64,000 nucleotides of DNA from Desulfomicrobium apsheronum (GTDB lineage Bacteria; Desulfobacterota; Desulfovibrionia; Desulfovibrionales; Desulfomicrobiaceae), in the NCBI RefSeq assembly GCF_900114115.1, contig NZ_FORX01000002.1:313004-377003 (forward strand). Reading direction: 5' to 3'. The notes beneath the pieces were generated by a model. That model saw only the letters and a program-made list of their open reading frames with translations. It had not been told where the DNA came from and searched no databases. The translations under genes were made by a program, and so were the position numbers. This document shows, in pieces, positions 1 to 9,582 of the stretch. Each line of letters begins with the position of its first letter. The stretch's first letter is position 1.

Positions 1-33
1 CGGGGGAGCAATGATGCGGCAAACGATGCCTGG

Positions 34-70
34 CTCGGTCAGACAGCCGACCCGGCCATGCCCCCGGACC
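34..70. repeat. Intergenic repeat, copy 1
   Basis: A stretch beginning with GTCAGACAGCCGAC (about 39-52) and ending in CGGACC at 65-70 recurs at 36430-36476. There the first 18 bases match at 17 positions, and the CCATG and CGGACC blocks reappear after a short insertion. Both copies are noncoding, lying downstream of genes. It is probably a dispersed intergenic element; its type is not recognised. Confidence 0.45.
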
Positions 71-154
71 GACCCGCCTTGGAGTTTGTCCGGAGGGGTA
101 TGTAATTCCGCTGTGTTTGTACCCACCGCAAAAATGTTGCAAAGGAACCCGAGT

Positions 155-182
155 GTCATTCCCGCGAAGGCGGGAATCCAGT
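155..182. repeat. Short interspersed hairpin repeat (ATTCCCGC-GCGGGAAT type)
   Basis: ATTCCCGC (158-165) and GCGGGAAT (170-177) form a perfect stem inside the well-known dispersed motif that gives the spurious peptide VIPAKAGIQ when translated. A related GGATTCCCG follows at 194-202, with a weaker hairpin to about 216. The element sits just past the end of leftward tgt and may help terminate it, but there is no clear T tract. No gene is seen in positions 1-232. Confidence 0.6.
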
Positions 183-232
183 TTTTAAGTGCGGATTCCC
201 GTCTTCAGGAAGCGGGTTGTTTGCCGTGACGC

Positions 233-2095
<1,863 letters not shown>

Positions 2096-2120
2096 TCAAG
2101 TTTTTTGCATGGAGGCAAGA

Positions 2121-2450
2121 ATGGAACAGATCCTGGTTTACATGACCTTCCCGGAGGAGAAGACGGCCACGCGGATAGGCCGCGCCCTGCTCGAACAGCG
2201 TCTGGTCGCCTGCGTCAACATCCTGCCGCGTGTGGAATCCATGTACTGGTGGGAAGGCGAAATTCAGCACGAGACCGAGGTGGCTGCGCTGGCCAAAACC
2301 ACCTCGACCCTGTTCGAACCGCTCAAGGCTTGCGTTCTGGGCCTGCATCCTTATGAAGTACCTTGTATCGTGGCGGTGGCCCTGGACCAAGGACACACGC
2401 CCTTTTTGCAATGGATCGACGAGCAGACCCGTGACCGTTCGCAGAAATGA
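2121..2450 (+). CDS. cutA: CutA divalent-cation tolerance protein
   Basis: A 109-residue protein, close to the E. coli CutA length of 112. CutA is a small trimeric alpha/beta protein linked to copper and other divalent metal tolerance; its biochemical role is not settled. The family core is visible: a TFPEEKTATRIGRALLEQRL-like first helix, LVACVNILP, then YWWEGEI and HPYEVPCIVAV. GGAGG at 2111-2115 selects the ATG at 2121 over the upstream ATG at 2109. It is divergent from nth, and about 77 bases separate it from miaB. Confidence 0.92.
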   Translation: MEQILVYMTFPEEKTATRIGRALLEQRLVACVNILPRVESMYWWEGEIQHETEVAALAKTTSTLFEPLKACVLGLHPYEVPCIVAVALDQGHTPFLQWIDEQTRDRSQK

Positions 2451-2527
2451 CCCCAAAATCAGTTGACTGGGTTAAAAAAACGTTCATAGCAATGCGCAAC
2501 GCATAATTGAGGAGGCTACCCTTTTTC

Positions 2528-3862
2528 GTGAGGTTTCACATACTGACTTTCGGTTGCCAGATGAATGTGGCTGATGCCGACTGGTTGACCCAATCCCTGG
2601 TCTCCAGAGGCTGGACAGAGGCGTCTGAAGCAGACGCTCAAATTTTCGTGGTCACCACGTGCAGCGTACGGGAAAAGCCCGAGCAGAAAGTATACTCCCT
2701 GCTCGGCCGCCTGAAGAGCTACACTGACCGGAACCCGGAGGCTTTCGTGGCCGTTGGCGGCTGCGTGGCCCAGCAGATCGGCGAGGAATTCTGGAATCGC
2801 TTTCCATTCGTCCGTCTGGTTTTCGGAACCGACGGAACCGCCATGGTGCCCCAGGCCCTGGAGCGGCTGGTCGCGGACCCGGCGCTGCGCATAAGCCTGC
2901 TGGATTTTCTGGACCATTATCCCGAGCGCGAACAGCCCGAAGGCGGCACGGTACAGGCTCAGGCCTTCGTGAACATCATGCAGGGGTGCGACAATTTCTG
3001 CACCTACTGCATCGTGCCCTTCACCAGAGGACGGCAGAAATCGCGCGGCTCGGACGCCGTCGTGGCCGAGTGCGAAGCCCTGGTGCGGCGCGGCGCCCGC
3101 GAGCTGACCCTGTTGGGGCAGAACGTGAATAGCTACGGCCAGGACAAGCATGGCGATGGAACATCCTTTGCGTCCCTGCTGGAGCGGATTTCCGCCATTC
3201 CGGGCCTCATGCGCCTGAAATTCACGACATCGCACCCCAAGGACATCGCCCCCGAGGTCGTAACCGCTTTCGGCAAGCTGCCCAATCTTTGTCCGCAGCT
3301 GCATCTGCCCGTGCAATCGGGGTCCGACGCGGTTCTAAAAGCCATGGGACGCAAATACACAAAGGCGCGCTATCTGGATACGATCCGTGAGCTGCGCCGG
3401 GTTTGTCCGCAGATTACCCTGACCACCGACATCATTGTCGGCTTCCCGGGGGAGACTCTTCAGGATTTTGAAGATACCCTGGAACTCATGCGTGAAGTGC
3501 GGTATGAGTCGAGCTTCTCCTTCAAGTACTCCGACCGGCCCGGGGTGCGGGCCGAGAAGATGGACTTCAAGGTCCCCGAAGAGGAGAAGTCGCGGCGCCT
3601 CGCGGTATTGCAGGAAATGCAGGACCGCATCACCGTCGAGGAGTTGGCCGCGCAGGTGGGGGCGGAGGCCGAGGTGCTGGTCGAAGGACCGAGCAAGATG
3701 CAGGACGCGGAACATATTTTTTGGAGAGGCCGTGACGGGGGCGGACGGATTGTCAATTTCTCATCGCCCATACCTTGCCTGACAGGCAGAATGGTTCGCG
3801 TGCGCATCGTGGACGCGAAGAAACACTCCCTCGTGGGAGAGATTCGAGGTGAACCGTGGTAG
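2528..3862 (+). CDS. miaB: tRNA-2-methylthio-N6-dimethylallyladenosine synthase
   Basis: A radical SAM methylthiotransferase (about 444 residues) that adds the 2-methylthio group to i6A37 of tRNAs. The N-terminal UPF0004 domain supplies three cluster cysteines (TFGCQMN, TTCSVRE, GGCVAQ). The radical SAM cluster motif is GCDNFCTYCIVPFTRG (CxxxCxxC), and a C-terminal TRAM-like segment ends the protein. The GTG at 2528 is preferred because it begins the conserved RFHILTFGCQMN strand; GGAGG at 2511-2515 lies 12 bases upstream, rather far. A TTG at 2507 in the same frame is the alternative. The end overlaps the next gene by seven bases. Confidence 0.93.
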   Translation: MRFHILTFGCQMNVADADWLTQSLVSRGWTEASEADAQIFVVTTCSVREKPEQKVYSLLGRLKSYTDRNPEAFVAVGGCVAQQIGEEFWNRFPFVRLVFGTDGTAMVPQALERLVADPALRISLLDFLDHYPEREQPEGGTVQAQAFVNIMQGCDNFCTYCIVPFTRGRQKSRGSDAVVAECEALVRRGARELTLLGQNVNSYGQDKHGDGTSFASLLERISAIPGLMRLKFTTSHPKDIAPEVVTAFGKLPNLCPQLHLPVQSGSDAVLKAMGRKYTKARYLDTIRELRRVCPQITLTTDIIVGFPGETLQDFEDTLELMREVRYESSFSFKYSDRPGVRAEKMDFKVPEEEKSRRLAVLQEMQDRITVEELAAQVGAEAEVLVEGPSKMQDAEHIFWRGRDGGGRIVNFSSPIPCLTGRMVRVRIVDAKKHSLVGEIRGEPW

Positions 3863-4350
3863 ACATGATAGTTTTCGGACTGGCATTGGACGAGGATTCG
3901 CAGATGCCGATCCTCATTTTAAAGGATACTTCGGAAGATATCATTTTTCCCATCTGGATAGGCGCCATGGAGGCCATGTCCATTTCCATGGCCCTGAACA
4001 AGGTCGCCGTGCCGAGGCCCATGACGCATGATCTGATCCTGGGCATACTGGAAAAGATGGAATCGCGGCTTGTCGCGGTGGAGATCATCTCCATCCACGA
4101 AGGCACGTATTACGCTGAACTTGTGCTGCAAGGCGAGACCGGCGAGCGTCGCGTCGATTGCCGCCCCTCGGACTCCATCGCCTTGGCTTTACGGGCCCAG
4201 GTGCCCATCCGTGTCTCGGAGGAAGTCATCGCTCTCAATAAGACCCTGCAGAAGGGCGCTTTTCAGGAGGTTGTCACGGGCGAGGACAGCGACAAGTGGA
4301 CGGATATCCTTTCCAAGTACAGCCTGGACGATCTCAAGTACAAGATGTGA
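3856..4350 (+). CDS. DUF151 / bifunctional nuclease family protein
   Basis: A 164-residue protein of the DUF151 (BFN) family; some members show DNase/RNase activity, but bacterial roles are poorly known. Typical features are the start MVDMIVFGLALDEDSQMP, the PIWIGAMEAMSI stretch, and the CRPSDSIALALRAQVPI block. The GTG at 3856 overlaps the miaB stop and has GAGG at 3846-3849 with six-base spacing; an ATG at 3865 lacks a well-placed site. It is translationally coupled to miaB and followed seven bases later by the PHP gene. Cytoplasmic by sequence, with no signal peptide. Confidence 0.85.
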   Translation: MVDMIVFGLALDEDSQMPILILKDTSEDIIFPIWIGAMEAMSISMALNKVAVPRPMTHDLILGILEKMESRLVAVEIISIHEGTYYAELVLQGETGERRVDCRPSDSIALALRAQVPIRVSEEVIALNKTLQKGAFQEVVTGEDSDKWTDILSKYSLDDLKYKM

Positions 4351-4357
4351 CGCGCCC

Positions 4358-5011
4358 GTGATCGATCTGCACACCCATTCGAGCTTCAGCGACGGGGAGC
4401 TGATCCCGGCCGAGCTGGCTCGCCGGGCCAAGGTGGCCGGGTATCGGGCCATCGCCATCACCGATCATGCCGACGCCTCCAACATGGACTTCGTGCTGCC
4501 GCGTGTGGCCGCCATGGCGAAGGAGTATTCCATCTATATGGATATTGTCGTCGTGGCCGGGGTCGAACTGACGCACGTGCCGCCCGGCCTCATGGAGCAG
4601 GAGGTGCGGCGCGCCCGCGCCCTGGGCGCGGGAATTGTCGTGGTGCATGGAGAGACCATCGTCGAGCCGGTGGAGACGGGCACGAATCTCGCGGCCATCG
4701 AGGCCGGAGTTGACGTGCTGGCCCATCCCGGACTGATCACGGCGGAAGAGGTCCGGCTGGCGGCGGAAAAGGGCGTGCTGCTCGAAATCACGACCCGGGC
4801 CGGACACGGATACACCAACGGACATGTCCTGGCCCTTGCCCGTGCGCATGGCGCCAAAATGGTGGTCAACAACGATGCCCACGCTCCGCGCGATCTGGTC
4901 AGCGCGGAGCTGCGCCGCAAGATCGCCCTTGGGTGCGGCATGACCCCCGAAGAGTATCGGCAGGCGGACGTGGACGCCTGGGCTCTTGTGTCCCGGAGTC
5001 TTTACCTGTAG
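4358..5011 (+). CDS. PHP-domain phosphoesterase (histidinol-phosphatase-like)
   Basis: A 217-residue PHP-fold protein expected to bind a metal cluster and hydrolyse phosphoester bonds; the substrate is not evident. Metal-ligand motifs appear in PHP order: HTHSSFSDGEL near the N-terminus, ITDHAD, VVHGET, AHPGLIT, and NNDAHAPRDL near the C-terminus. The GTG at 4358 directly precedes IDLHTH, and no Shine-Dalgarno is visible, suggesting coupling to the DUF151 stop seven bases upstream. It ends 55 bases before tolQ. It is too short to be a DNA polymerase X or DnaE PHP module and lacks other domains. Confidence 0.84.
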   Translation: MIDLHTHSSFSDGELIPAELARRAKVAGYRAIAITDHADASNMDFVLPRVAAMAKEYSIYMDIVVVAGVELTHVPPGLMEQEVRRARALGAGIVVVHGETIVEPVETGTNLAAIEAGVDVLAHPGLITAEEVRLAAEKGVLLEITTRAGHGYTNGHVLALARAHGAKMVVNNDAHAPRDLVSAELRRKIALGCGMTPEEYRQADVDAWALVSRSLYL

Positions 5012-5066
5012 TGAACCAAGAATTTGTTGTGCCCTGTTAAATCTCGTAGTGTAAAAGGTGACAGAT

Positions 5067-5858
5067 ATGGACGCAGTAGCTCAGACGGGCGTTGTTGAGC
5101 AGATGAATGTTACGCAGCCGATTGATTCCATTCAATCCCTGGGAGCCGCCACTCAGCTTGGCGGCATGTCGCAGATGGGTTTCTGGGACATGATTTCCAA
5201 TGCGACCGTGGTTGTGCAGGGCGTCATGGGGCTGCTGGCCATCATGTCGCTCATCAGTTGGTCGATCATTTTCTTCAAGATAATTCAGATCAATGTCGGG
5301 CGGCGCAAGGCTCTGCGTGAGCGTGCGCTGTTCCAGAACGCCACCAACCTGGCCGACGGCGTGCAGACCCTACGTGAGCAGGGCAACTCGGCCCTGTACC
5401 CCATCGCCAAGCGGGGCCTGCAGGAATTTCGTCGTCTGGAGCAATCCGTCATTCATCCCAACCTGAAGTTCCGCGTCGCCGGGGACAATCTGCGCCGGGT
5501 GCTCGAACAGGGGGTGAGCGAGGGGCTTGGGGAAATGTCCAGGTCCTTGTCGTTTCTGGCGACATGCGCCAATGCGGCCCCGTTCATCGGGCTTTTTGGC
5601 ACTGTCTGGGGCATCATGAACTCATTTCACGCCATCGGCCAGATGAAGACGGCGGCGCTGGCTGCGGTCGCGCCCGGCATTTCCGAGGCTCTGGTGGCCA
5701 CCGCCATCGGTCTGGCCGTGGCCATCCCGGCGACCATCGCCTACAACACCTTTCTGGGCATGATCACCACCGTGCATACGGAGATGGAGTGCTTCGCCAG
5801 CGAATTTCTGAATCGCGCCCAGCTTGAACTCCCATGGATGAACAAGCGGAGTGAATAA
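5067..5858 (+). CDS. tolQ: Tol-Pal system proton channel TolQ (ExbB/TolQ family)
   Basis: A 263-residue inner-membrane protein, first of the TolQRAB-Pal cluster, which uses proton flow to energise TolA during cell constriction and outer-membrane upkeep. There is one membrane span near residues 55-75 and two close to the C-terminus. The MotA/ExbB signature is visible around [19 protein letters not shown] and the long [22 protein letters not shown] helix. AAAAGGTGA at 5053-5061 places the start at ATG 5067, not the in-frame GTG at 5058. The N-terminal tail of about 45 residues before the first span is longer than in E. coli TolQ. Confidence 0.93.
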   Translation: MDAVAQTGVVEQMNVTQPIDSIQSLGAATQLGGMSQMGFWDMISNATVVVQGVMGLLAIMSLISWSIIFFKIIQINVGRRKALRERALFQNATNLADGVQTLREQGNSALYPIAKRGLQEFRRLEQSVIHPNLKFRVAGDNLRRVLEQGVSEGLGEMSRSLSFLATCANAAPFIGLFGTVWGIMNSFHAIGQMKTAALAAVAPGISEALVATAIGLAVAIPATIAYNTFLGMITTVHTEMECFASEFLNRAQLELPWMNKRSE

Positions 5859-5861
5859 ATC

Positions 5862-6272
5862 ATGCAGGTAAATTCGGGAAAAGGCTTTCTGGCGGAGATC
5901 AACGTCACGCCCTTTGTGGACGTCATGCTGGTGCTGCTCATCATTTTCATGGTGACGGCGCCCATGCTGACACAGGGCGTCGAAGTCGACCTGCCCGAGA
6001 CAAAAGCGGTCGAGACCCTGCCCGAGGACAGCGACACCGTGGTGTTGCACGTACTCAAGGACGGGACCATCAAGCTCGACAAGTATGAGGTCAAGGTCGA
6101 CGAACTCGGTAATTATCTCAAGAGAATGGAATTTGAGAAAGGAAAACTGCTCTATCTGCAGGCCGACAAGGATGTCGCATACGGCGTGGTCGTCAAGGTG
6201 ATGGCGGAAGTCAGGGCTGCAGGCGTGCAAAAGCTTGGAGTCGTCGCGGAACCTGAGGAAGAGAACCCCTAG
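5862..6272 (+). CDS. tolR: Tol-Pal system protein TolR (ExbD/TolR family)
   Basis: A 136-residue single-pass protein with a short cytoplasmic N-terminus, a membrane helix carrying the channel Asp (ITPFVD-like [18 protein letters not shown]), and a periplasmic domain. It works with TolQ as the proton-conducting motor. The ATG at 5862 lies three bases after the tolQ stop, so the two are co-translated. The periplasmic part contains the ExbD-like DKDVAYG segment. The size agrees with E. coli TolR (142). Confidence 0.92.
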   Translation: MQVNSGKGFLAEINVTPFVDVMLVLLIIFMVTAPMLTQGVEVDLPETKAVETLPEDSDTVVLHVLKDGTIKLDKYEVKVDELGNYLKRMEFEKGKLLYLQADKDVAYGVVVKVMAEVRAAGVQKLGVVAEPEEENP

Positions 6273-6286
6273 GATAAGGCGTTTAA

Positions 6287-7258
6287 GTGTTTAATTCGCT
6301 GCGTCATTTGAGTTGGGTTTTCTCCATTGTGCTGCATTTGATCGTGCTGCTCGGCGGAGCCTATGTGTCCACGGACACCCACATAAAACTTAATCTGAAC
6401 AAAAGAATGTACGAGGTCGACCTGGTCGGTCCTCCGAACAAAGGCAAGCCCGGCGCCAAGAGCGCGCCCAAAAAGGCTGCCGAGAAGGAAGCGAGTCCTC
6501 AAAAGTCCGTTCCCAAGGATGCCAAGCCGGTCAAGGCTCCGGATGAACCGAAGAAACCGGACAAGAAGGCTGCGCCGAGCGAAACGGCCAAGGCGATTCC
6601 TTCGGACTCGGTGAACGCCACCAAGGTGGCCGAGGCCAAGCCCGAGGAACCGAAGAAGCCTGAGCCCAAGAAGGAAGCTCCCAAAAAGGAAGAGCCCAAG
6701 AAGGAAGAGCCCAAGAAGACCGCCAAGGAAGAGCCGAAAAGCGAACCCAAGGTCGAAAAGAAGCCTACCAAGGAAGAAATTCTGGCACAGGCTTTGGGCG
6801 AGGCGACCAAGGTCGCCAAGTCTTCCTCTTCTGGCGGAACGGAAGGCGCGGCCAAGGGCAACAAGAGCGGGTCCAAGGACGCCCTGGCCGACGCCCTGGC
6901 TGATCTTGGACGGGAAGTCTCGGGTCGCGGCACGCGCGGGGACGGGACGGCCGAGGATGGGGACGGCGAAGGGGTTTCTTCCGGCAGTCTGGACCAATAC
7001 TACGCCACGCAGGTCGTGCGGGCCATCCGTCAAAATTGGAGATTCCCCAGGTTGTCGAATGTTGTGCTGGCCACGACGGTGGAGCTCAAAGTGAACAAGG
7101 GCGGAGAAATTCTTGGCGCGCGCATGTTGAACGGCTCCGGACGATCCGATTTTGACGCGTCGGTCATGCGCGCCATCGAGGACACCAAGACGCTGCCTCC
7201 TTTGCCGGAAACTCTGGATGCGACTCTGGTCATAACTTTTTATAATACGGAAAATTGA
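6287..7258 (+). CDS. tolA: TolA-like envelope-spanning protein (TonB C-terminal domain)
   Basis: A 323-residue protein with one N-terminal membrane helix (about residues 8-30), a long Lys/Pro/Glu/Ala-rich stalk to about residue 200, and a globular TonB/TolA C-terminal domain (about 235-323). The stalk contains near-repeats of EEPKKPEPKKEA and KKEEPKKEEPKK. It links the TolQR motor to TolB/Pal at the outer membrane. The start is a GTG at 6287 with AAGG about seven bases upstream. Gene order between tolR and tolB supports TolA over TonB, although the stalk is proline-rich like TonB rather than the alanine-rich coil of E. coli TolA. Confidence 0.88.
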   Translation: MFNSLRHLSWVFSIVLHLIVLLGGAYVSTDTHIKLNLNKRMYEVDLVGPPNKGKPGAKSAPKKAAEKEASPQKSVPKDAKPVKAPDEPKKPDKKAAPSETAKAIPSDSVNATKVAEAKPEEPKKPEPKKEAPKKEEPKKEEPKKTAKEEPKSEPKVEKKPTKEEILAQALGEATKVAKSSSSGGTEGAAKGNKSGSKDALADALADLGREVSGRGTRGDGTAEDGDGEGVSSGSLDQYYATQVVRAIRQNWRFPRLSNVVLATTVELKVNKGGEILGARMLNGSGRSDFDASVMRAIEDTKTLPPLPETLDATLVITFYNTEN

Positions 7259-7271
7259 GCAGGAGCCTGCC

Positions 7272-8591
7272 TTGATCAAAAAAATCCTTCTCATTCTGCT
7301 TGCGCTGTTCGTCTTCTCCGGGCCCGTTCTGGCCGCCGGAGTGCTGAACATCGACATCTACGGGCCGGGTCAGTCCCGGGTGAATCTTTTCGTGGCCGAG
7401 GCCCTGTCCAAGGACGGCTCGGGTCCGGTGGGGGGCATTCCCGAAAACGCTCCGGCGGAATTGCAGCAGCGCATCCATGCCAACTGCGCCTTCCTGCCTT
7501 TTTTCAACATGCTTTCCGGCAAGGATATCGTCGGTGGCCCCAATCCGGGTGGCTATGTCGCGCAGAGCATTGACTTCAACAAGTTTCAGCTCTCGCGTAC
7601 GGACGTGCTGGTCACTGCCGCCTGGGCCCCTCGTCCCGGCGGAGTCGGAGAAGTGGAGCTGCGTGCATACGAGGTCTATACCGGCCGCCTGATTGTGGGC
7701 AAAGGCTACGGCGTGGCCAACAAGCAGCAGGTTCCCGAAGTGGCCGCCCGCTTTTGCGCGGACCTCATGGAAGCGCTGACCGGGCAGGGAGATTTTTTCC
7801 GCTCGAACATCGCCTTCATCAAGAAAGAAGGGCAGCGCAAACAGGTCTACATGGCCACGGCCCAGGGCCTCAATCTACAAAAAATCACCAACCTCGATGG
7901 CATTGCCGTCAGCCCGGCCTGGTCTCACGACGGGCAAAAGCTGGTTTTTGTCTTTCTGGACAAGAAATATCACAATCTGTGCGTCTGGGATCGGCAAACC
8001 AGATCCCTGGAAAAAAAGAGGCTTCCCGGAAACACGCTGATAGCGCCGGCCTTCACCAAGGCTGGAAACGTGGCGATCAGTCTTGATATGCGTGGTAACC
8101 CGGATATTTACGAGCTCAATTCCGAGTACAAGGTCGTGCGCGCTCTGGAAGAAAACTGGGGCATAGACATCGGGCCGGATTTTGATCGATCCGGCGAAAA
8201 AATGGTTTTTGTTTCCAATAGGTTGGGAAATCCGCACGTGTTCTTGAAAAATCTGGTGAATGGTACTAGCAAGCGCATCTCCCTGACCGGAAAATACAAC
8301 ACCGGCCCAAGTATCAGTCCCGATGGCTCCCAGGTTGTTTTTGCCCAGATGGTGAACGGTAAACATAAGTTATTTTTGGTGGATTTGGCTTCCGGGCGCG
8401 AGCGCCAGTTGACATTTGGCCCCGGTAGTGATGAAGATCCCACTTGGTCTCCCGATGGTTATTTCATAGCTTTTGCTTCAACCAGATCCGGTCCGAGCAA
8501 GATCTATCTGACCACCAAGCATGGAGACGAACCAATCTTGATTCCAACCGGACCAGGGGAAGCCACTTCTCCGGCCTGGGGGAAATTATAA
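7272..8591 (+). CDS. tolB: Tol-Pal system periplasmic beta-propeller TolB
   Basis: A 439-residue periplasmic protein with a cleavable signal peptide (to about VLAAG), an N-terminal TolB domain, and a C-terminal propeller of WD40-like PD40 repeats. Recurrent blades include AWSHDGQKLVF, DFDRSGEKMVF, SISPDGSQVVF and TWSPDGYFIAF. TolB binds Pal and hands it to TolA. The start appears to be TTG at 7272, with AGGAG at 7261-7265 and six-base spacing. The length equals E. coli TolB closely (430). Confidence 0.94.
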   Translation: MIKKILLILLALFVFSGPVLAAGVLNIDIYGPGQSRVNLFVAEALSKDGSGPVGGIPENAPAELQQRIHANCAFLPFFNMLSGKDIVGGPNPGGYVAQSIDFNKFQLSRTDVLVTAAWAPRPGGVGEVELRAYEVYTGRLIVGKGYGVANKQQVPEVAARFCADLMEALTGQGDFFRSNIAFIKKEGQRKQVYMATAQGLNLQKITNLDGIAVSPAWSHDGQKLVFVFLDKKYHNLCVWDRQTRSLEKKRLPGNTLIAPAFTKAGNVAISLDMRGNPDIYELNSEYKVVRALEENWGIDIGPDFDRSGEKMVFVSNRLGNPHVFLKNLVNGTSKRISLTGKYNTGPSISPDGSQVVFAQMVNGKHKLFLVDLASGRERQLTFGPGSDEDPTWSPDGYFIAFASTRSGPSKIYLTTKHGDEPILIPTGPGEATSPAWGKL

Positions 8592-8630
8592 TGGCAGAGG
8601 CGTGTTTTTTTTTCGTCAATGGAGGAAGTT

Positions 8631-9170
8631 ATGAAGAAGTTAGGCGTTTTTGGATTGATCGTTTTGGTTTTTTGTTTGGCCATGGCTGGCGGTTGCTCCA
8701 AAAAAGTGAGCTCCACCCCTACCGGCGCGACCGCTGCTGGTGCTGGAGATGGCTCCGGTGCTCAGGGTGGTTTGACGGCAGAGCAGCTCGAAGCGCAGCG
8801 CCTTGCTGAACTGCAGCGTCAGGCTATCGAAAAGATCGGTGCAGACAAGATTTATTTTGCTTTTGATTCCAATGAGTTGACTCAGGAATCCCGCCAGGTT
8901 TTGACGGAGAAGGCCGAGCTGTTGAAGGCCAATCCTGCATTGTCCCTGCTGATCGAAGGACATTGCGACGAACGCGGTACCAACGAGTACAACTTGGCTC
9001 TTGGCGAACGCAGAGCCCGTACAGCCTATGAGTTTCTCGTTCTGTTGGGAATTGATTCGTCCAAGCTGCAGATTATCAGCTACGGCGAAGAATATCCCGC
9101 TGTTCAGGGTTCCAACGAGGAAGCCTGGTCCAAGAACAGACGCGACGAATTCAAGGCCAGCGCCAACTAG
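8631..9170 (+). CDS. pal: Peptidoglycan-associated lipoprotein Pal
   Basis: A 179-residue outer-membrane lipoprotein ending the Tol-Pal operon. It has a hydrophobic signal with lipobox AGGC (Cys about residue 19), a Ser/Thr/Ala/Gly linker, and a C-terminal OmpA-like domain. The peptidoglycan-binding signature is present: IYFAFDSNEL, then LLIEGHCDERGTNEYNLALG and GERRA. GGAGGA at 8621-8626 fixes the ATG at 8631; the ATG at 8619 is too close to it. A strong terminator follows 45 bases after the stop. Confidence 0.95.
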   Translation: MKKLGVFGLIVLVFCLAMAGGCSKKVSSTPTGATAAGAGDGSGAQGGLTAEQLEAQRLAELQRQAIEKIGADKIYFAFDSNELTQESRQVLTEKAELLKANPALSLLIEGHCDERGTNEYNLALGERRARTAYEFLVLLGIDSSKLQIISYGEEYPAVQGSNEEAWSKNRRDEFKASAN

Positions 9171-9212
9171 TTTAAAAATGATTCCAAAAGGAGGGAGCAA
9201 TCCCATCCTTTT

Positions 9213-9380
9213 TTCAAGCCCCGCTCACCCGGGGCTTTTTTTGGTCCTCATGACGACCAGGGCAGGATGGGGCGCAAGCCTGAAGAACTTGCCGGGCGCA
9301 GAGTTAGGCGCCATGGCAAAAGAATAGGTCCTATAGGACTTATGGGACCTATAGGACCTATGAAATAGCGTGGTCAGCTT
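9213..9380. repeat. 168-bp tandem duplication, unit 1
   Basis: Unit 1 of a direct tandem repeat with unit 2 at 9381-9548. Landmarks recur exactly 168 bases apart: GGTCCTCATGACGACCAGGG (9243 and 9411), ATGGCAAAAGAATAGG (9313 and 9481) and GTCAGCT (9373 and 9541). The unit contains the pal terminator and a block of CCTATAGG-type repeats with the 12-bp palindrome GTCCTATAGGAC (9328-9339). No plausible gene is present in 9171-9582. Confidence 0.9.
9216..9242 (+). terminator. Rho-independent terminator of the tol-pal operon
   Basis: AAGCCCCG (9216-9223) pairs with CGGGGCTT (9230-9237) around a six-base loop and runs into a T tract (9236-9242). It lies inside the first copy of a 168-bp tandem duplication. 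The matching hairpin in the second copy (around 9384-9410) keeps the T run but has lost most of the stem. Confidence 0.9.
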
Positions 9381-9548
9381 TTCAAACCCCGCTCACCCGG
9401 ATTTTTTTTTGGTCCTCATGACGACCAGGGCAGGGCAGGGCGCAGGACTGAAGAACTTGCCGGGCGCAGAGTTAGGCGCCATGGCAAAAGAATAGGTCCT
9501 ATAGGACTTATGGGACCTATAGGACCTATGAAATAATGTGGTCAGCTG
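9381..9548. repeat. 168-bp tandem duplication, unit 2
   Basis: This is the second unit. It differs from the first by a handful of substitutions, mainly in the terminator stem (around 9386-9402) and around 9431-9450. The CCTATAGG repeat block, including the palindrome GTCCTATAGGAC (9496-9507), is unchanged. It ends about 35 bases before the stop of leftward opgH. Confidence 0.9.
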
Positions 9549-9582
9549 AAGAGTTGTGGTTCTGTGTTTTCTTGCCTTCGAA

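Noticed and set aside
11-229. A 72-residue rightward frame at the left edge
   Set aside because: It includes the VIPAKAGIQ peptide that comes from translating a dispersed hairpin repeat; no ribosome site or family.
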